Shown: positions 31,861 through 41,568, counted from the stretch's first letter. The stretch is DNA of 64,000 bases from Streptococcus sp. Marseille-Q0941 (GCF_943736975.1 NZ_CALSFO010000003.1:434001-498000); one strand, 5' to 3'. A program made the numbers and translations. Notes: generated by a model not told the origin, from the sequence alone.

Positions 31861-31971
31861 TAAATTATCAGAAAATTTAATGTTTGGACAGATAAACTAT
31901 TATTAGACTTTTAAAGCTAAAATTGATAAAATAAGAAACAAATAATATAAAAAAAGGAAATTTAAAACGTT

Positions 31972-32271
31972 ATGATGAATATGCAAAACATGATGCGACA
32001 AGCTCAAAAACTTCAAAAACAGATGGAGCAAAGTCAGGCTGAACTTGCTGCTACAGAATTTGTTGGAACTTCTGCTCAAAACTTGGTAACTGCTACCTTA
32101 ACAGGTGATAAGAAAGTTTTAAAAATCGACTTTGATCCTGCAGTTGTGGATGCTGAGGATATTGAGACTCTTTCAGATATGACTGTTCAAGCGCTCAATG
32201 CTGCTCTTGAACAAATTGATGAAACCACTAAAAAGAAACTTGGTGCATTTGCAGGTAAGTTGCCATTTTAA
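31972..32271 (+). CDS. YbaB/EbfC-family nucleoid-associated protein
   Basis: 99 residues: Met/Gln-rich helical start ([17 protein letters not shown]) and the family core [20 protein letters not shown]. Small DNA-binding dimer. Two adjacent ATGs (31972, 31975) are both possible. Here it is a single-gene unit, not next to dnaX/recR as in many bacteria. Confidence 0.92.
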   Translation: MMNMQNMMRQAQKLQKQMEQSQAELAATEFVGTSAQNLVTATLTGDKKVLKIDFDPAVVDAEDIETLSDMTVQALNAALEQIDETTKKKLGAFAGKLPF

Positions 32272-32277
32272 TCATAG

Positions 32278-32312
32278 AAAAAGAGGTTGTTGCACAGCCT
32301 CTTTTAATTTAT
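32278..32312. terminator. Bidirectional terminator between ybaB and the GDPD gene
   Basis: AAAAAGAGGTTG / CAGCCTCTTTT stem with a short loop and A/T flanks on both sides; convergent genes. Confidence 0.8.
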
Positions 32313-32313
32313 G

Positions 32314-34077
32314 TTAAAAAGCAAAGAATTCAGTTGCTTTATTCAGCAGTAAGTAGCTGTATTCAGGGTCTTCCTGAGCCGTTTGTAATTCTTCTTTTAT
32401 TTTTTCCAAGTCGTCCGTAATCATTCCGTCAACACCTAGGTGAAAAGACTTATTAAACGATTCAGAACTATTGATTGTCCATACATAGAGTTTTTGGTCC
32501 GTATTCCATAGTTTCGTTACAAAATATTCATCCAAAGTAGAGTACTCCATTGTGTATCCAGTTGCCAACGTTCTAGGAAAAACAGAATTATAGGGAAGAA
32601 TAAAGTATACAGGAATATCTGTGTCATACTCTCTCACTTTTTCAATTACCTTATAATCTAAAGATTGCATTTGATGACCATAAACCTTAATTTTTGCACC
32701 GTATTTTTCTAGAAAATGTTCCATCATCTGCGGGCTATCTTTGTGACTGGTCTTAATTTCAATAAGTAGTTTCTGATGCAGTTCATTTGCACGATTCAGA
32801 TAATCATCAAAACTTGAAATCTTCGTCTCATAACCATTCTCATGAATGTCAATCTGTTTTAACTCTTCTAAGGTCAAATCTTGCGGTGTTTTATTGATAC
32901 CTGCTAATCCTTTTAGTTTAGCATCATGCATCATGACAAATTGGCCATCCTTGGTTTCCTGAACATCCATCTCGATTAAATCCGGTTTTAATTGAGCTGT
33001 CTTTTCTAAGGATTCCACTGTATTTTGGACACCATTTGCATTTGATACACCACGATGTGAAATTAAAAGAGGTGGCTTGACTACTGGAGCTTCTAGATAA
33101 GTATATCCTTCAATCGCAAAGAAGATACTCGCACAAACCATGACTCCCCATCTCATGATATGATCCTTCTCCCGCCTTGGCATAATGTCAAGTTCTTCTC
33201 CCGTTAAGAAAGAAGTGAATTTGACAAGGAAATAAGTCAGAGCCATATAGTGCAAATTCTTGATGAGAACAAAGTTGGAAATAGCAAGGATCAGGGATTC
33301 TCTCTGAGTAATGCTATCGACTATGTACTGAGTTAATAATATTGGGATGAGAGGGAGATAAAAGAATAGATTGGTTTTTACAACAATTAAAAATAAATGC
33401 CAGGCATAAAACCAAAAGAAATTCTTAGTCCTATCCAAACTATAAATAATCGCTTCCTTCACAGTCATCTTATCATAAAAGATTTTTGGTAGAGTGAATA
33501 TTAATCGAACAGAAACATAAAAGAATAAGAGTGATAAGCCGATAATAACTACCCACCATAACCAATAGTTTTCTTCCATATAGGTTTGAATAAACTCTGG
33601 AATCACAATTTTATTGAAATAATAAATCTTAAATATCTTTCTGATAAAAGGGAACAACATCGCTACGAAAAGAAAGATAAACAAGGCTTTTGAAATGGTC
33701 ATCTTCTTCATAAACGCAAGGCTTTCACGAAATACTTTTCGACTATATTCTATGAGAGTTCTCTTTTCGTGATAAAGGAGATGACGTGCTCCTATAAATA
33801 GAAGGCTGAGTTGAAAATAGGCTACCAGCAGATTGATGGCTATTAAGATTACGAAACCAAGACTGACTATGGGTGCGTTTTTTATAATAGCAAAAATATT
33901 GTTGTAGGATATAAACAAATATCCTGTTTGACTCAGTAAAAATCCAGCTATCACTGAGTTTAGTGGCAACCAGACATAGTCAACCAACATAAAAATTAAA
34001 AAGAATAGAAAGAGGATTTTATCTAGATTTAGGTAAATCTTTTTAAAACCCAATTTTTTTGGTTTTTCAGGTTTCAT
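32314..34077 (-). CDS. Membrane glycerophosphodiester phosphodiesterase
   Basis: 587 residues. The N-terminal ~330 residues form a six-to-eight-helix membrane domain. The C-terminal GDPD domain has SHRGVSNANGVQNT, DLIEMDVQETKDG and MMHD, the metal and catalytic residues. It probably hydrolyses glycerophosphodiesters or lipoteichoic-acid-like polymers at the outer face. It follows the exonuclease gene closely. Confidence 0.88.
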   Translation of the reverse strand: MKPEKPKKLGFKKIYLNLDKILFLFFLIFMLVDYVWLPLNSVIAGFLLSQTGYLFISYNNIFAIIKNAPIVSLGFVILIAINLLVAYFQLSLLFIGARHLLYHEKRTLIEYSRKVFRESLAFMKKMTISKALFIFLFVAMLFPFIRKIFKIYYFNKIVIPEFIQTYMEENYWLWWVVIIGLSLLFFYVSVRLIFTLPKIFYDKMTVKEAIIYSLDRTKNFFWFYAWHLFLIVVKTNLFFYLPLIPILLTQYIVDSITQRESLILAISNFVLIKNLHYMALTYFLVKFTSFLTGEELDIMPRREKDHIMRWGVMVCASIFFAIEGYTYLEAPVVKPPLLISHRGVSNANGVQNTVESLEKTAQLKPDLIEMDVQETKDGQFVMMHDAKLKGLAGINKTPQDLTLEELKQIDIHENGYETKISSFDDYLNRANELHQKLLIEIKTSHKDSPQMMEHFLEKYGAKIKVYGHQMQSLDYKVIEKVREYDTDIPVYFILPYNSVFPRTLATGYTMEYSTLDEYFVTKLWNTDQKLYVWTINSSESFNKSFHLGVDGMITDDLEKIKEELQTAQEDPEYSYLLLNKATEFFAF

Positions 34078-34085
34078 AAGGACTC

Positions 34086-34676
34086 CTAATCAAACAGCTG
34101 AGATAGATCTAACCCACCAAATGGATTTGAGTTGAGGCTGCTCTGAGAATTGAGTAAAAGTCTACTCTCATCTGACTCCAAAAACGCTTCATAAACACGG
34201 GCAGTCATTCGAGCATCTTCTAGACTATTATGAGATTGACCTTTAAAACCCAGAAAGCTAGCAACGGTTTGTAATTTTAGATTAGCAATTCCATGGAGAT
34301 CGGTACTGCGTCTCTCTAAGGCTTCATTATAAACGTCAACTAGATATTGATGACTGTAGTCAAATCCATGCTCTAGTAGAATCGGTAAATCACTTTTTGC
34401 TGCATTATAGCCAATAAGAGGCAAGTTACCAACGAACTCTTGAAATTGTTGCAGGACTTCTTCTACCTTTGGTGCGCCTTTCAGTGTGTCCGAAGTAATC
34501 CCAGTCAAACTATTAATAAAACTCTTCAAAGGAACATCCGTGTATACATAAGAGTCAAATACTCCTACTTCTTCACCTTCTTTAAAATGCACCGCTGATA
34601 CTTGAATCAAATGAATCTGATCCTGGTGTTTATTGAATTCTAAATCAAATGAGATATACTCTCTTAATGTTTCCAT
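34086..34676 (-). CDS. DnaQ-like 3'-5' exonuclease
   Basis: About 196 residues from METLREYISFDLEFNKH at 34676, which has AAGGAA upstream; the longer frame to 34733 adds residues without family resemblance. DEDDh motifs: FDLEF (ExoI), NAAKSDLPIL (ExoII) and HNSLEDARMTARV (ExoIII). Substrate unknown. Confidence 0.85.
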   Translation of the reverse strand: METLREYISFDLEFNKHQDQIHLIQVSAVHFKEGEEVGVFDSYVYTDVPLKSFINSLTGITSDTLKGAPKVEEVLQQFQEFVGNLPLIGYNAAKSDLPILLEHGFDYSHQYLVDVYNEALERRSTDLHGIANLKLQTVASFLGFKGQSHNSLEDARMTARVYEAFLESDESRLLLNSQSSLNSNPFGGLDLSQLFD

Positions 34677-34697
34677 CTTATCATTCCTTATTGATTT

Positions 34698-34741
34698 TAA
34701 AAAGAAACCACCTGGTCTAATCCTAGAAACCAAGCAGTTTT
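34698..34741 (-). terminator. rocS terminator
   Basis: Minus strand: AAACTGCTTGGT / ACCAGGTGGTTT, a 12-bp stem using several G-U pairs, followed by CTTTTT. Confidence 0.55.
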
Positions 34742-34744
34742 TTC

Positions 34745-35236
34745 TTATTTTCCAAATAAGCGAGCAAAGAAGCCTTTCTTCGATGCCTGAACTTCTTGCT
34801 TAGCTTGATCCAACTCCAACTGGAGTGTTTCTTGATCCTTCATAGCTTGAAGGGTTAACTGTTGTTGTTGGTCCAATTGCTTATCTTTTTCAGCGATTTG
34901 GCGATCTTTTACACGCATCTGTTCATCTTTTTCAGCAAGTTGCTTATCTTTAGCTTTTAATTGCTCATAAAGACGGATAATCTCAGCGTTCTTTTCATCA
35001 ACAAGAATCTCCATGAGCTCTCGTTGCTTTACTTCATCACTAACTGGTTCATCTTCAAAGATAGTCTTTTTGTAGATTTCTTCAAGTTTGATCAATCCAC
35101 TGCGAGTAACAACAGTAACACCCTTGTCGTTTTTTGTAATATCTTCTTCAGGTAATTCCTTGACACGATTATTGATTGCTTGTCGAGATAGTCCCAAGAC
35201 CTCAGCAATCTCACTGACAGTCATTTCAATACTCAT
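34745..35236 (-). CDS. rocS: Chromosome segregation protein RocS
   Basis: 163 residues, the same layout as pneumococcal RocS: an N-terminal helix-turn-helix (VSEIAEVLGLSRQAINNRVK), a long heptad coiled coil rich in K-D-x-Q repeats, and a C-terminal amphipathic membrane helix GFFARLFGK. In pneumococcus it links ParB and the capsule kinase CpsD to nucleoid placement. Single gene with its own terminator. Confidence 0.88.
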   Translation of the reverse strand: MSIEMTVSEIAEVLGLSRQAINNRVKELPEEDITKNDKGVTVVTRSGLIKLEEIYKKTIFEDEPVSDEVKQRELMEILVDEKNAEIIRLYEQLKAKDKQLAEKDEQMRVKDRQIAEKDKQLDQQQQLTLQAMKDQETLQLELDQAKQEVQASKKGFFARLFGK

Positions 35237-35342
35237 AATATCCTCTATTTTTCTCTAGCTTTTCTTAAATTAAATCTTATCATAAGTAAGCTAAACTGTC
35301 AAATAACACTGTATTTCCAATGGTTTTTTAAGCTATAAAATT

Positions 35343-36221
35343 TTAAAAGAAAACCTTTCTTGGTTTGTATAGATTTTCACGTTTCTCCAATATAGCAAGT
35401 AGTTTCTCACCTTCGAAAGCTGCAACTTCTTTCTCGCTTCGTTCTAACTCAATAAAACGTCCAAAACGGACCTCTTCTGCCTGCTCCGGAGTAAGATAAA
35501 CCTTAACTAAATCCCCTGTCCCAATCTCAATCGGATGTAGAAAATCGAGTTGTCCAGCCTCTACTTTTTCGGAAATTTCTTCTAAAGTCAGGGCGTCCTC
35601 GAGTTGCAAACCTGCAGCACTGGTACGTGTTAACCGAGACATATGGGCCGCATAACCAAGTTTTTCTCCAAGGTCAACAGACAACGTGCGAATATAAGTC
35701 CCCTTACTGCATTTCACACGAAAGGTAAATCTCGCAAGTCTATCCTCATAAGAAATCGGACTCGTTCTTTCAAAACTATAAATCGTTACCTGACGCTCAG
35801 GACGCTCGACCTCCTGACCAGCACGCGCATACTCATAGAGCTTGCGACCATTGACCTTGACTGCCGAATACATAGGCGGAATCTGAGTAATAGGCCCAGT
35901 CAGACTAGTAATTGCTTCATCGACAATCTTTTCATCTAGAGGAGCTAAGACAGGCGTCTCTGCAACTACTTCTCCACTGGCATCCTCGGTGGTCGTGGAA
36001 TAGCCGAGAGTGATTTCTCCCTCATAGACCTTGCCCTCATCCTGCATAAACTCGACCATGCGTGTCGCCTTGCCAACCGCAATGGGCAAAACACCAACTA
36101 CATCCGGATCCAAGGTCCCACCATGACCAATCTTCTTAGTTCCCAAAATCTTACGCAGTTTAAAAACCGCATCATGCGAGGTCATCCCCGCTTCTTTTTT
36201 TAAGTTGATAATACCGTTCAT
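35343..36221 (-). CDS. truB: tRNA pseudouridine-55 synthase
   Basis: 292 residues from [17 protein letters not shown] at 36221, the length usual for streptococcal TruB; the frame extends ten codons further upstream. Makes pseudouridine 55 in the T-loop. The catalytic aspartate is in [13 protein letters not shown], with a C-terminal PUA-like part. It borders the accessory island. Confidence 0.95.
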   Translation of the reverse strand: MNGIINLKKEAGMTSHDAVFKLRKILGTKKIGHGGTLDPDVVGVLPIAVGKATRMVEFMQDEGKVYEGEITLGYSTTTEDASGEVVAETPVLAPLDEKIVDEAITSLTGPITQIPPMYSAVKVNGRKLYEYARAGQEVERPERQVTIYSFERTSPISYEDRLARFTFRVKCSKGTYIRTLSVDLGEKLGYAAHMSRLTRTSAAGLQLEDALTLEEISEKVEAGQLDFLHPIEIGTGDLVKVYLTPEQAEEVRFGRFIELERSEKEVAAFEGEKLLAILEKRENLYKPRKVFF

Positions 36222-36231
36222 GTGTTGCTTT

Positions 36232-36293
36232 CTAATTTCCTTTCTCATCATGCGAATAATACATTTTTTTCATTCGTTCCAGTATCATTTAAA
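36232..36293 (-). pseudogene. Remnant of an island gene's 5' end at the truB junction
   Basis: Thirty bases at 36264-36293 match 42262-42292 with one mismatch: the start codon region and first codons (MILER) of the 241-residue island membrane protein. Here the frame runs only 18 codons ([18 protein letters not shown]) and stops 11 bp before truB. It marks the island's edge and a lost copy of that gene. Confidence 0.7.
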
Positions 36294-36318
36294 CTAGCCT
36301 CGCAATTTCCAAATGAAT

Positions 36319-37287
36319 CTATTTATTTATTAATCTAGTATTTACTTTTTTTATAACATAAAGAATAAAACTCCCCAAAATATCCAGTCCTATCAAAATT
36401 ATAAATATTCTCCCAAACCAAATAAGCCAAAGGGGGGTGTATGAACTAGGACTAAAATAGCCTATATTATACATAATACCAAGGAATATTGAACAAAACA
36501 AAATCTCAAGGGAAATTCTAATTTTTGCTTTCTTTAAACTGAAATCCTTAAATAAATTTCGAAAAGTCTCTTTTTTCTTGGGTACATCTTCCCAATACTC
36601 CTTGCTTTGAGTTTTTAGATATAAAAGATAGGCGACTTCTGTGATGAGTTGGGAGAAGCCATAGCTAAAAAGTACCGCTGTTAGAATTCCTAAAACTAGC
36701 GCAAACTTACCAGAAAGAACACCGCCTAACATGGAAACTGTAAAAATAATGAGAAGAGAATTATTATTGTGGGCACTAGATTTCGCAAAATAATTACCTA
36801 TTGTTCTATTGGTAGAAAAACCTTTTTTTAATTCTCTTTTTAGCCAAAAATAGTGATAAACAAAACCAGTAACTGTACAGATTAACAAAAAAGGAATGGT
36901 GTATAATGAGCGTTCGTTATATTCTTGCAAATTAGTCCCTGAATAAACAAGAATAATATAAGATATAAGTATCAAAGATAAAAAAATACCTATATAAGAT
37001 AAAAGTAATAATATGGTTGATAAAATCTGTCTACGATAAATAAATGTCATTCCTAGCGGAATAAAGGTTGCCACGACAAGATAAATAACATAAATCAAAA
37101 CAAAATCAAAAAAGTAATTTTCCAAAGGATTTATTCCGTAGCCTTTAACAAAATAAAAATATTGGAAAAGTAGAAACAATGCCGAAGCGAAGGCTCCTGT
37201 AAATGAAATCAACATCATACTTGCAGATGCGCGAGTGTTCGCTAAGCTTTTAAAATATGCTTTATTTAATTTTTCAACTTCTGTCAC
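36319..37287 (-). CDS. Island membrane protein, family 1 (copy 2)
   Basis: 322 residues with about eight membrane helices; no known family recognised. It is a paralogue of the next upstream gene: both share AYFKSLANTRASA near the N-terminus, a central WLKRELKKGFS block and the C-terminal YLKTQSKEYWEDVP segment, which is nearly identical at DNA level. It overlaps the upstream paralogue's stop by four bases. I infer a role as a membrane immunity protein from its location; this is not shown by the sequence. Confidence 0.7.
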   Translation of the reverse strand: MTEVEKLNKAYFKSLANTRASASMMLISFTGAFASALFLLFQYFYFVKGYGINPLENYFFDFVLIYVIYLVVATFIPLGMTFIYRRQILSTILLLLSYIGIFLSLILISYIILVYSGTNLQEYNERSLYTIPFLLICTVTGFVYHYFWLKRELKKGFSTNRTIGNYFAKSSAHNNNSLLIIFTVSMLGGVLSGKFALVLGILTAVLFSYGFSQLITEVAYLLYLKTQSKEYWEDVPKKKETFRNLFKDFSLKKAKIRISLEILFCSIFLGIMYNIGYFSPSSYTPLWLIWFGRIFIILIGLDILGSFILYVIKKVNTRLINK

Positions 37288-38288
37288 TGTTTTTTCTTTC
37301 CTTTTTTGAATCCAGTTTTTAATCTTTTCATCTTAGATAGAATAAAGCTCCCCAAAATATCCAGTCCTATTGCATAGATGAACAATTTGACACTCCAGAC
37401 CAGCCAAATAGGTCGCTTAATGCTCTCATCTGAATAACCACTATAATTAATAATCCCTAATAATATTGCAAAAGCTACCATCTCAAGTGGGATACGAATT
37501 TTTGCTTTCTTTAAACTGAAACCCTTAAATAAATCTCGAAAAGTCTCTTTTTTCGTAGGCACATCTTCCCAATACTCCTTGCTTTGAGTTTTTAGGTATA
37601 AAAGGTAGGCAACTTCTGTAATCAATTGAGAAAATGCATAGCTGAAAAGAAGAGCTCCAAGAATTCCAAAAATAAGTATCAATTTACCTGAAAGAAGACC
37701 GCCTAGCATAGAAACTATAAAAATAATAAGGAGAGAGTTCTTACTATAAGCACTGGATTTTGCAAAATAATTACCCATTGTTCTATTGATAGAAAAACCT
37801 TTTTTTAACTCTCTTTTTAGCCAAAAATACTGATAAATAAAACTTAAAATTGTACAAATAACTAAAAATGGAATAAAAATTGGAGAATATAGAGAGAATC
37901 CCATAGTAAATTCCTTCGTTGAAATAGAAGTCACTATAATCAAAAGCATCATCAACTGCAGAGAAAAGTATATGAGCATATAGACTAGTAGCAAAAAAAC
38001 TGTTGACAAAATTTGCTTTTTATATACAAAGAGACCAACTAATGGAATGAAAAATGCAATGATAAGGTAGAAACAAGAAATCAAGAGTAAATCAAAGAAC
38101 CAATTCATAAATGGATTTATTAAAGAGACTGTATTAAAATAGTAATAAAAAACGAAAATTTCTAGTGCTAATATAAATACTCCTGTCCATGAAATAACCA
38201 TCATCGTCGCAGATGCCCGAGTATTAGCTAAACTTTTAAAATATGCTTTATTTAATTCTTCAACTTCTTTCACTGTTTTTTCTTTCAC
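37284..38288 (-). CDS. Island membrane protein, family 1 (copy 1)
   Basis: 334 residues, about eight membrane helices, paralogue of the following gene (see shared blocks AYFKSLANTRASA and KEYWEDVP). The middle transmembrane part has diverged much more than the ends, the pattern expected if one region faces a variable partner. A basic C-terminal tail (KKGKKKQ) is present. Function unknown. Confidence 0.7.
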   Translation of the reverse strand: MKEKTVKEVEELNKAYFKSLANTRASATMMVISWTGVFILALEIFVFYYYFNTVSLINPFMNWFFDLLLISCFYLIIAFFIPLVGLFVYKKQILSTVFLLLVYMLIYFSLQLMMLLIIVTSISTKEFTMGFSLYSPIFIPFLVICTILSFIYQYFWLKRELKKGFSINRTMGNYFAKSSAYSKNSLLIIFIVSMLGGLLSGKLILIFGILGALLFSYAFSQLITEVAYLLYLKTQSKEYWEDVPTKKETFRDLFKGFSLKKAKIRIPLEMVAFAILLGIINYSGYSDESIKRPIWLVWSVKLFIYAIGLDILGSFILSKMKRLKTGFKKGKKKQ

Positions 38289-38402
38289 TTTAATCTCCTA
38301 CATTGACCTAACTATAAGTTCGTTTAATTAAAAATCATAGATTGATCAACTTATTCTAATCTTTTGATAAATTAAAAAAATCTCTAGGACTCAATCTTTC
38401 AA

Positions 38403-38981
38403 TTAAATATCTTTATTACTTAATTCTTTGTATAACTGTCTCAATATCATGCTGCGTTTAATCAATTTGGTATTTAAAATAGTGTATACGATAAAATATG
38501 ATGATAAAGTTAATACAAGACTAATATAATTACCCGAACTTATAAAAATTGCAGCAGTCACTATTCCTATAATCAAAAAACAGAGCATCGTTATATATAA
38601 TATTAAAACATTCCTTTTTTCTTGCTTTAAAAAGTTTTGATAGTTTCTTAAATCAATTTGAAATTCTTCTAACTCAATGACACGATTTAAAACATAATAA
38701 AGTAATAAGCTACTACCAATACTAATGATAATATAAGCAAGGACCAAAGACAGCAACCGAAAATCTGTTGGTACTTCCCCATTTTTACTTATACTTCTTA
38801 AAACAATATATAAAACAAGAGCAATTGAACTGTAACCAGTAATGGCAGTTGCTCCAATAGTTTTATCCTTTGTTGGATATAAAAGTTGATGATTTTCATT
38901 GTTATAATAGACAGATTTTTCCTGATATATACCTAGGACAATAAAATTTTTAGTGTTACTTTTCATAATTATCTTTCTCAT
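38403..38981 (-). CDS. Island membrane protein, family 2 (copy 3)
   Basis: 192 residues: a short N-terminal soluble module (LGIYQEKSVYYNNENHQLLY), then two membrane helix pairs separated by a charged loop with FLKQEKRNVLILY. The same plan recurs in the two upstream genes. Overlaps the upstream gene by four bases. Unknown function. Confidence 0.65.
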   Translation of the reverse strand: MRKIIMKSNTKNFIVLGIYQEKSVYYNNENHQLLYPTKDKTIGATAITGYSSIALVLYIVLRSISKNGEVPTDFRLLSLVLAYIIISIGSSLLLYYVLNRVIELEEFQIDLRNYQNFLKQEKRNVLILYITMLCFLIIGIVTAAIFISSGNYISLVLTLSSYFIVYTILNTKLIKRSMILRQLYKELSNKDI

Positions 38982-39526
38982 TTATAAGTTTTATACAGTT
39001 CATTTATGATTTTTCCTCTTTGGAAGATTTTATTATAAAAGAACATAAAATATATAGTCATAAATAAAACTGAAACAACTCCCCATGAAATATTGCCATA
39101 TGTGATAAAGAGGTATGCAAAGAATATTATAATTAGTGGTAATATGATAAGAGATAAATAGGTAAAGAAGACATTTTTTCGCTCTCTTAACACAAAGTCC
39201 CTCATTGCTTTTTTCTCTAATTGAAGTTCTTCCACTTCTTTATCACGATGGAAGGTCGCATAACAAACAACAAAGGCTGTTATAAAGGAAATCAGGATGC
39301 CTATCATTAAAAATTGATATCTTCCCGGAATGGTTAAATAGTATTTGGAATTGACTTTTCCAATTATGCCATAAATAATCATGATCATGCTACTGCCAGC
39401 AGTTTCCAAAAAAGAAGTCTTTTTTCTTACCATGTATAAACTAGAATCTTTTTTATCAAAATAAACTGGATTTTTATCAATTGTTCCTATCGGAACCATA
39501 TTTTTAAATATAATTTCATATATCAT
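38978..39526 (-). CDS. Island membrane protein, family 2 (copy 2)
   Basis: 182 residues. N-terminal module IGTIDKNPVYFDKKDSSLYM, two helix pairs, loop FVLRERKNVFFTYLSL. Paralogue of its neighbours on both sides. Its start overlaps the end of the frameshifted copy by 11 bases. Unknown function. Confidence 0.65.
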   Translation of the reverse strand: MIYEIIFKNMVPIGTIDKNPVYFDKKDSSLYMVRKKTSFLETAGSSMIMIIYGIIGKVNSKYYLTIPGRYQFLMIGILISFITAFVVCYATFHRDKEVEELQLEKKAMRDFVLRERKNVFFTYLSLIILPLIIIFFAYLFITYGNISWGVVSVLFMTIYFMFFYNKIFQRGKIINELYKTYK

Positions 39527-39987
39527 TTTCCTTAGTGGAATATTTTTTATCTAACATATGAACCACTTTAAATCTCTGTATTGGTTTCGTGTTTAATAAC
39601 AATAGAGGAAACATAAAAAATAAAATGGCTAAAAACAAAAATAAAAAATTAGAAGTCAATAAATAAACTATAGAAAAAAGCACTGGAAGAAGAAATGCCA
39701 ATAATATAATTAGATAGCTCTTAACTATATTTTTCTTCTCATTTTTAAGAAAAGTTATCATATCAACGTTTGAAAGCACAAAAGGACTAATAATTAATTC
39801 TTCATTCAAAGCTGGTCTGTAGAGGAGTTTTGAGACAATGATCACAGGAGACACTTTAAACTTTGTTTTAGAATGACCTAAGAACATCTTGTCTGTTTTC
39901 TTATCAAAAAAAAACTGTTTCCCCTTCAAAATTACCAATTCCTACAAATTCAACGTCCTTTAACTTTATAATTTGTTTTTTGTCCAA
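39516..39987 (-). pseudogene. Island membrane protein, family 2 (copy 1), frameshifted in a nine-T run
   Basis: The body (from 39938) reads FFFDKKTDKMFLGHSK... with four helices and the loop FLKNEKKNIVKSYLI, matching its paralogues. Upstream, from a TTG at 39987 with AGGAG before it, a second frame encodes DVEFVGIGNFEGETVFF and then stops. Joining the two at the nine-T run (39906-39914 as A on +) with one base fewer restores FEGETVFFDKKTDK, which aligns exactly with the paralogues' IGTIDKNPVYFDKK module. So one T is extra: a real frameshift, a phase-variable tract or a sequencing error. Confidence 0.75.
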
Positions 39988-39999
39988 GAGAATCTCCTA

Positions 40000-40584
40000 T
40001 CACTGAAATACAGTTCCAATACCACTGAAAAAGTCAGATACTGCATTACCAACACCATCTATAACTTCTTTACCTGCTTTTACTACATCATTTGTTATTT
40101 TTGTGACTTCCTTTCCAACAGTGTTATCATAAATCATATCAAATACAGCATTACCTGCAATTGATAAACCTACTCCTATTATAAACCTTGCAGCAGCTCC
40201 AACAATACCACCTACAGCAGTTCCTGCAACTGGAATAGGGATAGCTGAACCAATTGTTCCTCCAATAGCCATTGCAGTATTCGAAACAACCGTATGAACA
40301 CCTGTTTTAATAACTGCGTTCGGAACATTTTCTCCTGCTGAAACTTGTGAAGTGAAATCAATTGCAGGACCAATAAATGCCATTGCTCTACCTATTTCAG
40401 GACCAGACTTGGCAAAAGTTTCAATTCCTTCACTCAAACTTCTAATGACTCCTGAAGAGGAATTACTAATACCATCAAGTACATTGGGTGAAATTAGTCC
40501 ATTAGTACCTAGGTTAATAAAGTTTCCGACTGAATCACTTAGTTGATATAAGGTGCTAAGTACTCCTCCTAGAACAGTTTGTAT
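40000..40584 (-). pseudogene. Headless C-terminal tail of an LXG-type glycine-zipper toxin
   Basis: The open frame begins after a TGA at 40585-40587 with no start codon or ribosome site. A TTG at 40437 is the only listed start and is not convincing. The encoded text resembles the part after the LXG helices in streptococcal type VIIb effectors: GPAIDFTSQVSAGENVPNA, then a glycine-zipper-rich hydrophobic stretch with GGTIGSAIPIPVAGTAVGG and GVGLSIAG. Such tails act on membranes in TelE-like toxins (family knowledge). I read it as an orphan toxin module left after loss or exchange of the N-terminal part. Confidence 0.65.
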
Positions 40585-40661
40585 TCATTTTATAAGTTCT
40601 AAAAAGGAAACAAACATGAGTCATTTTAAGTCTCTTTATTTCCTTAAGTTTTCTATTATCC

Positions 40662-41138
40662 TCAATTCATTTTTTCTCGAACCCCTACCATGATATCTGT
40701 GTATAAAACATCATTTATCTTACTTGAAATATAAAATACCGGTGTAGATTCTTCTAAGTCATTGTCAAGCAATAATTTGGTTAGCAGGTATATAGCCTTA
40801 TCAAAGTCAACAGCTTCCTCTCCAGTAACTCGTACTCCTGCCATTTGAGGAACTAAAAAATAGCTGTTATAGGCTGTCCCTTCCATTATTTCTTCTTTTC
40901 CTAGATAATCCTCATGAACGGGAAGATAGACTGTGATGTTGTATGTTCCATCATCCAATTCTCCTATATGAGGGCATGAGTAAAAGGGATTGCTCTTGGG
41001 TGTGTATCCTGCAGCTACGGCTGTTTGAACCATATCTTGAAAGGCTACTTCAATCTCATCACCGACAATATTATAGTTCACACTCAAAACATTACTTATC
41101 ATTAATGATTGATTCATACCATATGTAATTTCTGCCAT
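40662..41138 (-). CDS. DUF5085-like protein, copy 2
   Basis: 158 residues, soluble, no signal. It reads like the DUF5085 family (two-layer, GyrI-like), often found next to LXG effector genes: YNIVGDEIEVAFQDMVQTA near the start, TYNITVYLPVHEDY in the middle and the closing ISSKINDVLYTDIMVGV. It starts one base after the other DUF5085-like gene. It precedes the toxin tail, so an adaptor or chaperone role for that effector is a reasonable guess. Confidence 0.65.
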   Translation of the reverse strand: MAEITYGMNQSLMISNVLSVNYNIVGDEIEVAFQDMVQTAVAAGYTPKSNPFYSCPHIGELDDGTYNITVYLPVHEDYLGKEEIMEGTAYNSYFLVPQMAGVRVTGEEAVDFDKAIYLLTKLLLDNDLEESTPVFYISSKINDVLYTDIMVGVREKMN

Positions 41139-41139
41139 T

Positions 41140-41568
41140 TTACTTCTCCACTGGGATAATCAAATCTACAAACAAATCATCATAAACAGGTATCAAGACC
41201 AGATATAACTTGTCTTGCAATTCCCAACCATGTTCACGAATATAAGCCTTCATCTCCTCAATTGTTTCATCCAAGCTACCATCAAATAGAACCCGCTTGC
41301 TAATTCCTTCTATATCTAGAGATGCCTGATAATCCAGTTGACTTGTTGGCTCTGCTTCAGATATAACTGGAATATAGACTCCCACATCTTGCTTTTCTTC
41401 ATCAAACTGAGTTGGAGTCATTTCAAAAATGGTCGGACCATCTTTATAGATGCCATTGGTGTAGGGTAAGAGTTCTGTGTGGACAAACAACTCCAATAGT
41501 TCGTCCGCTTGAATCTGGACCTGGTCTGTCATCAAATGATCCATATGAATCTGGATTTCTTTAATCAT
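41140..41568 (-). CDS. DUF5085-like protein, copy 1
   Basis: 142 residues from MIKEIQIHMDHLM at 41568; the frame extends 11 codons into the previous gene. Same plan as the following gene: DELLELFVHTELLPYTNG early, DVGVYIPVISE in the middle, YLVLIPVYDDLFVDLIIPV at the end. Overlaps the upstream membrane-protein gene by eight bases. Function inferred only from neighbours. Confidence 0.6.
   Translation of the reverse strand: MIKEIQIHMDHLMTDQVQIQADELLELFVHTELLPYTNGIYKDGPTIFEMTPTQFDEEKQDVGVYIPVISEAEPTSQLDYQASLDIEGISKRVLFDGSLDETIEEMKAYIREHGWELQDKLYLVLIPVYDDLFVDLIIPVEK

Noticed and set aside
36319..38288. Family 1 membrane proteins as ABC transporter permeases
   Set aside because: No ATPase partner, no FtsX/ABC2 motif, and location among toxin-associated genes; left as unknown.
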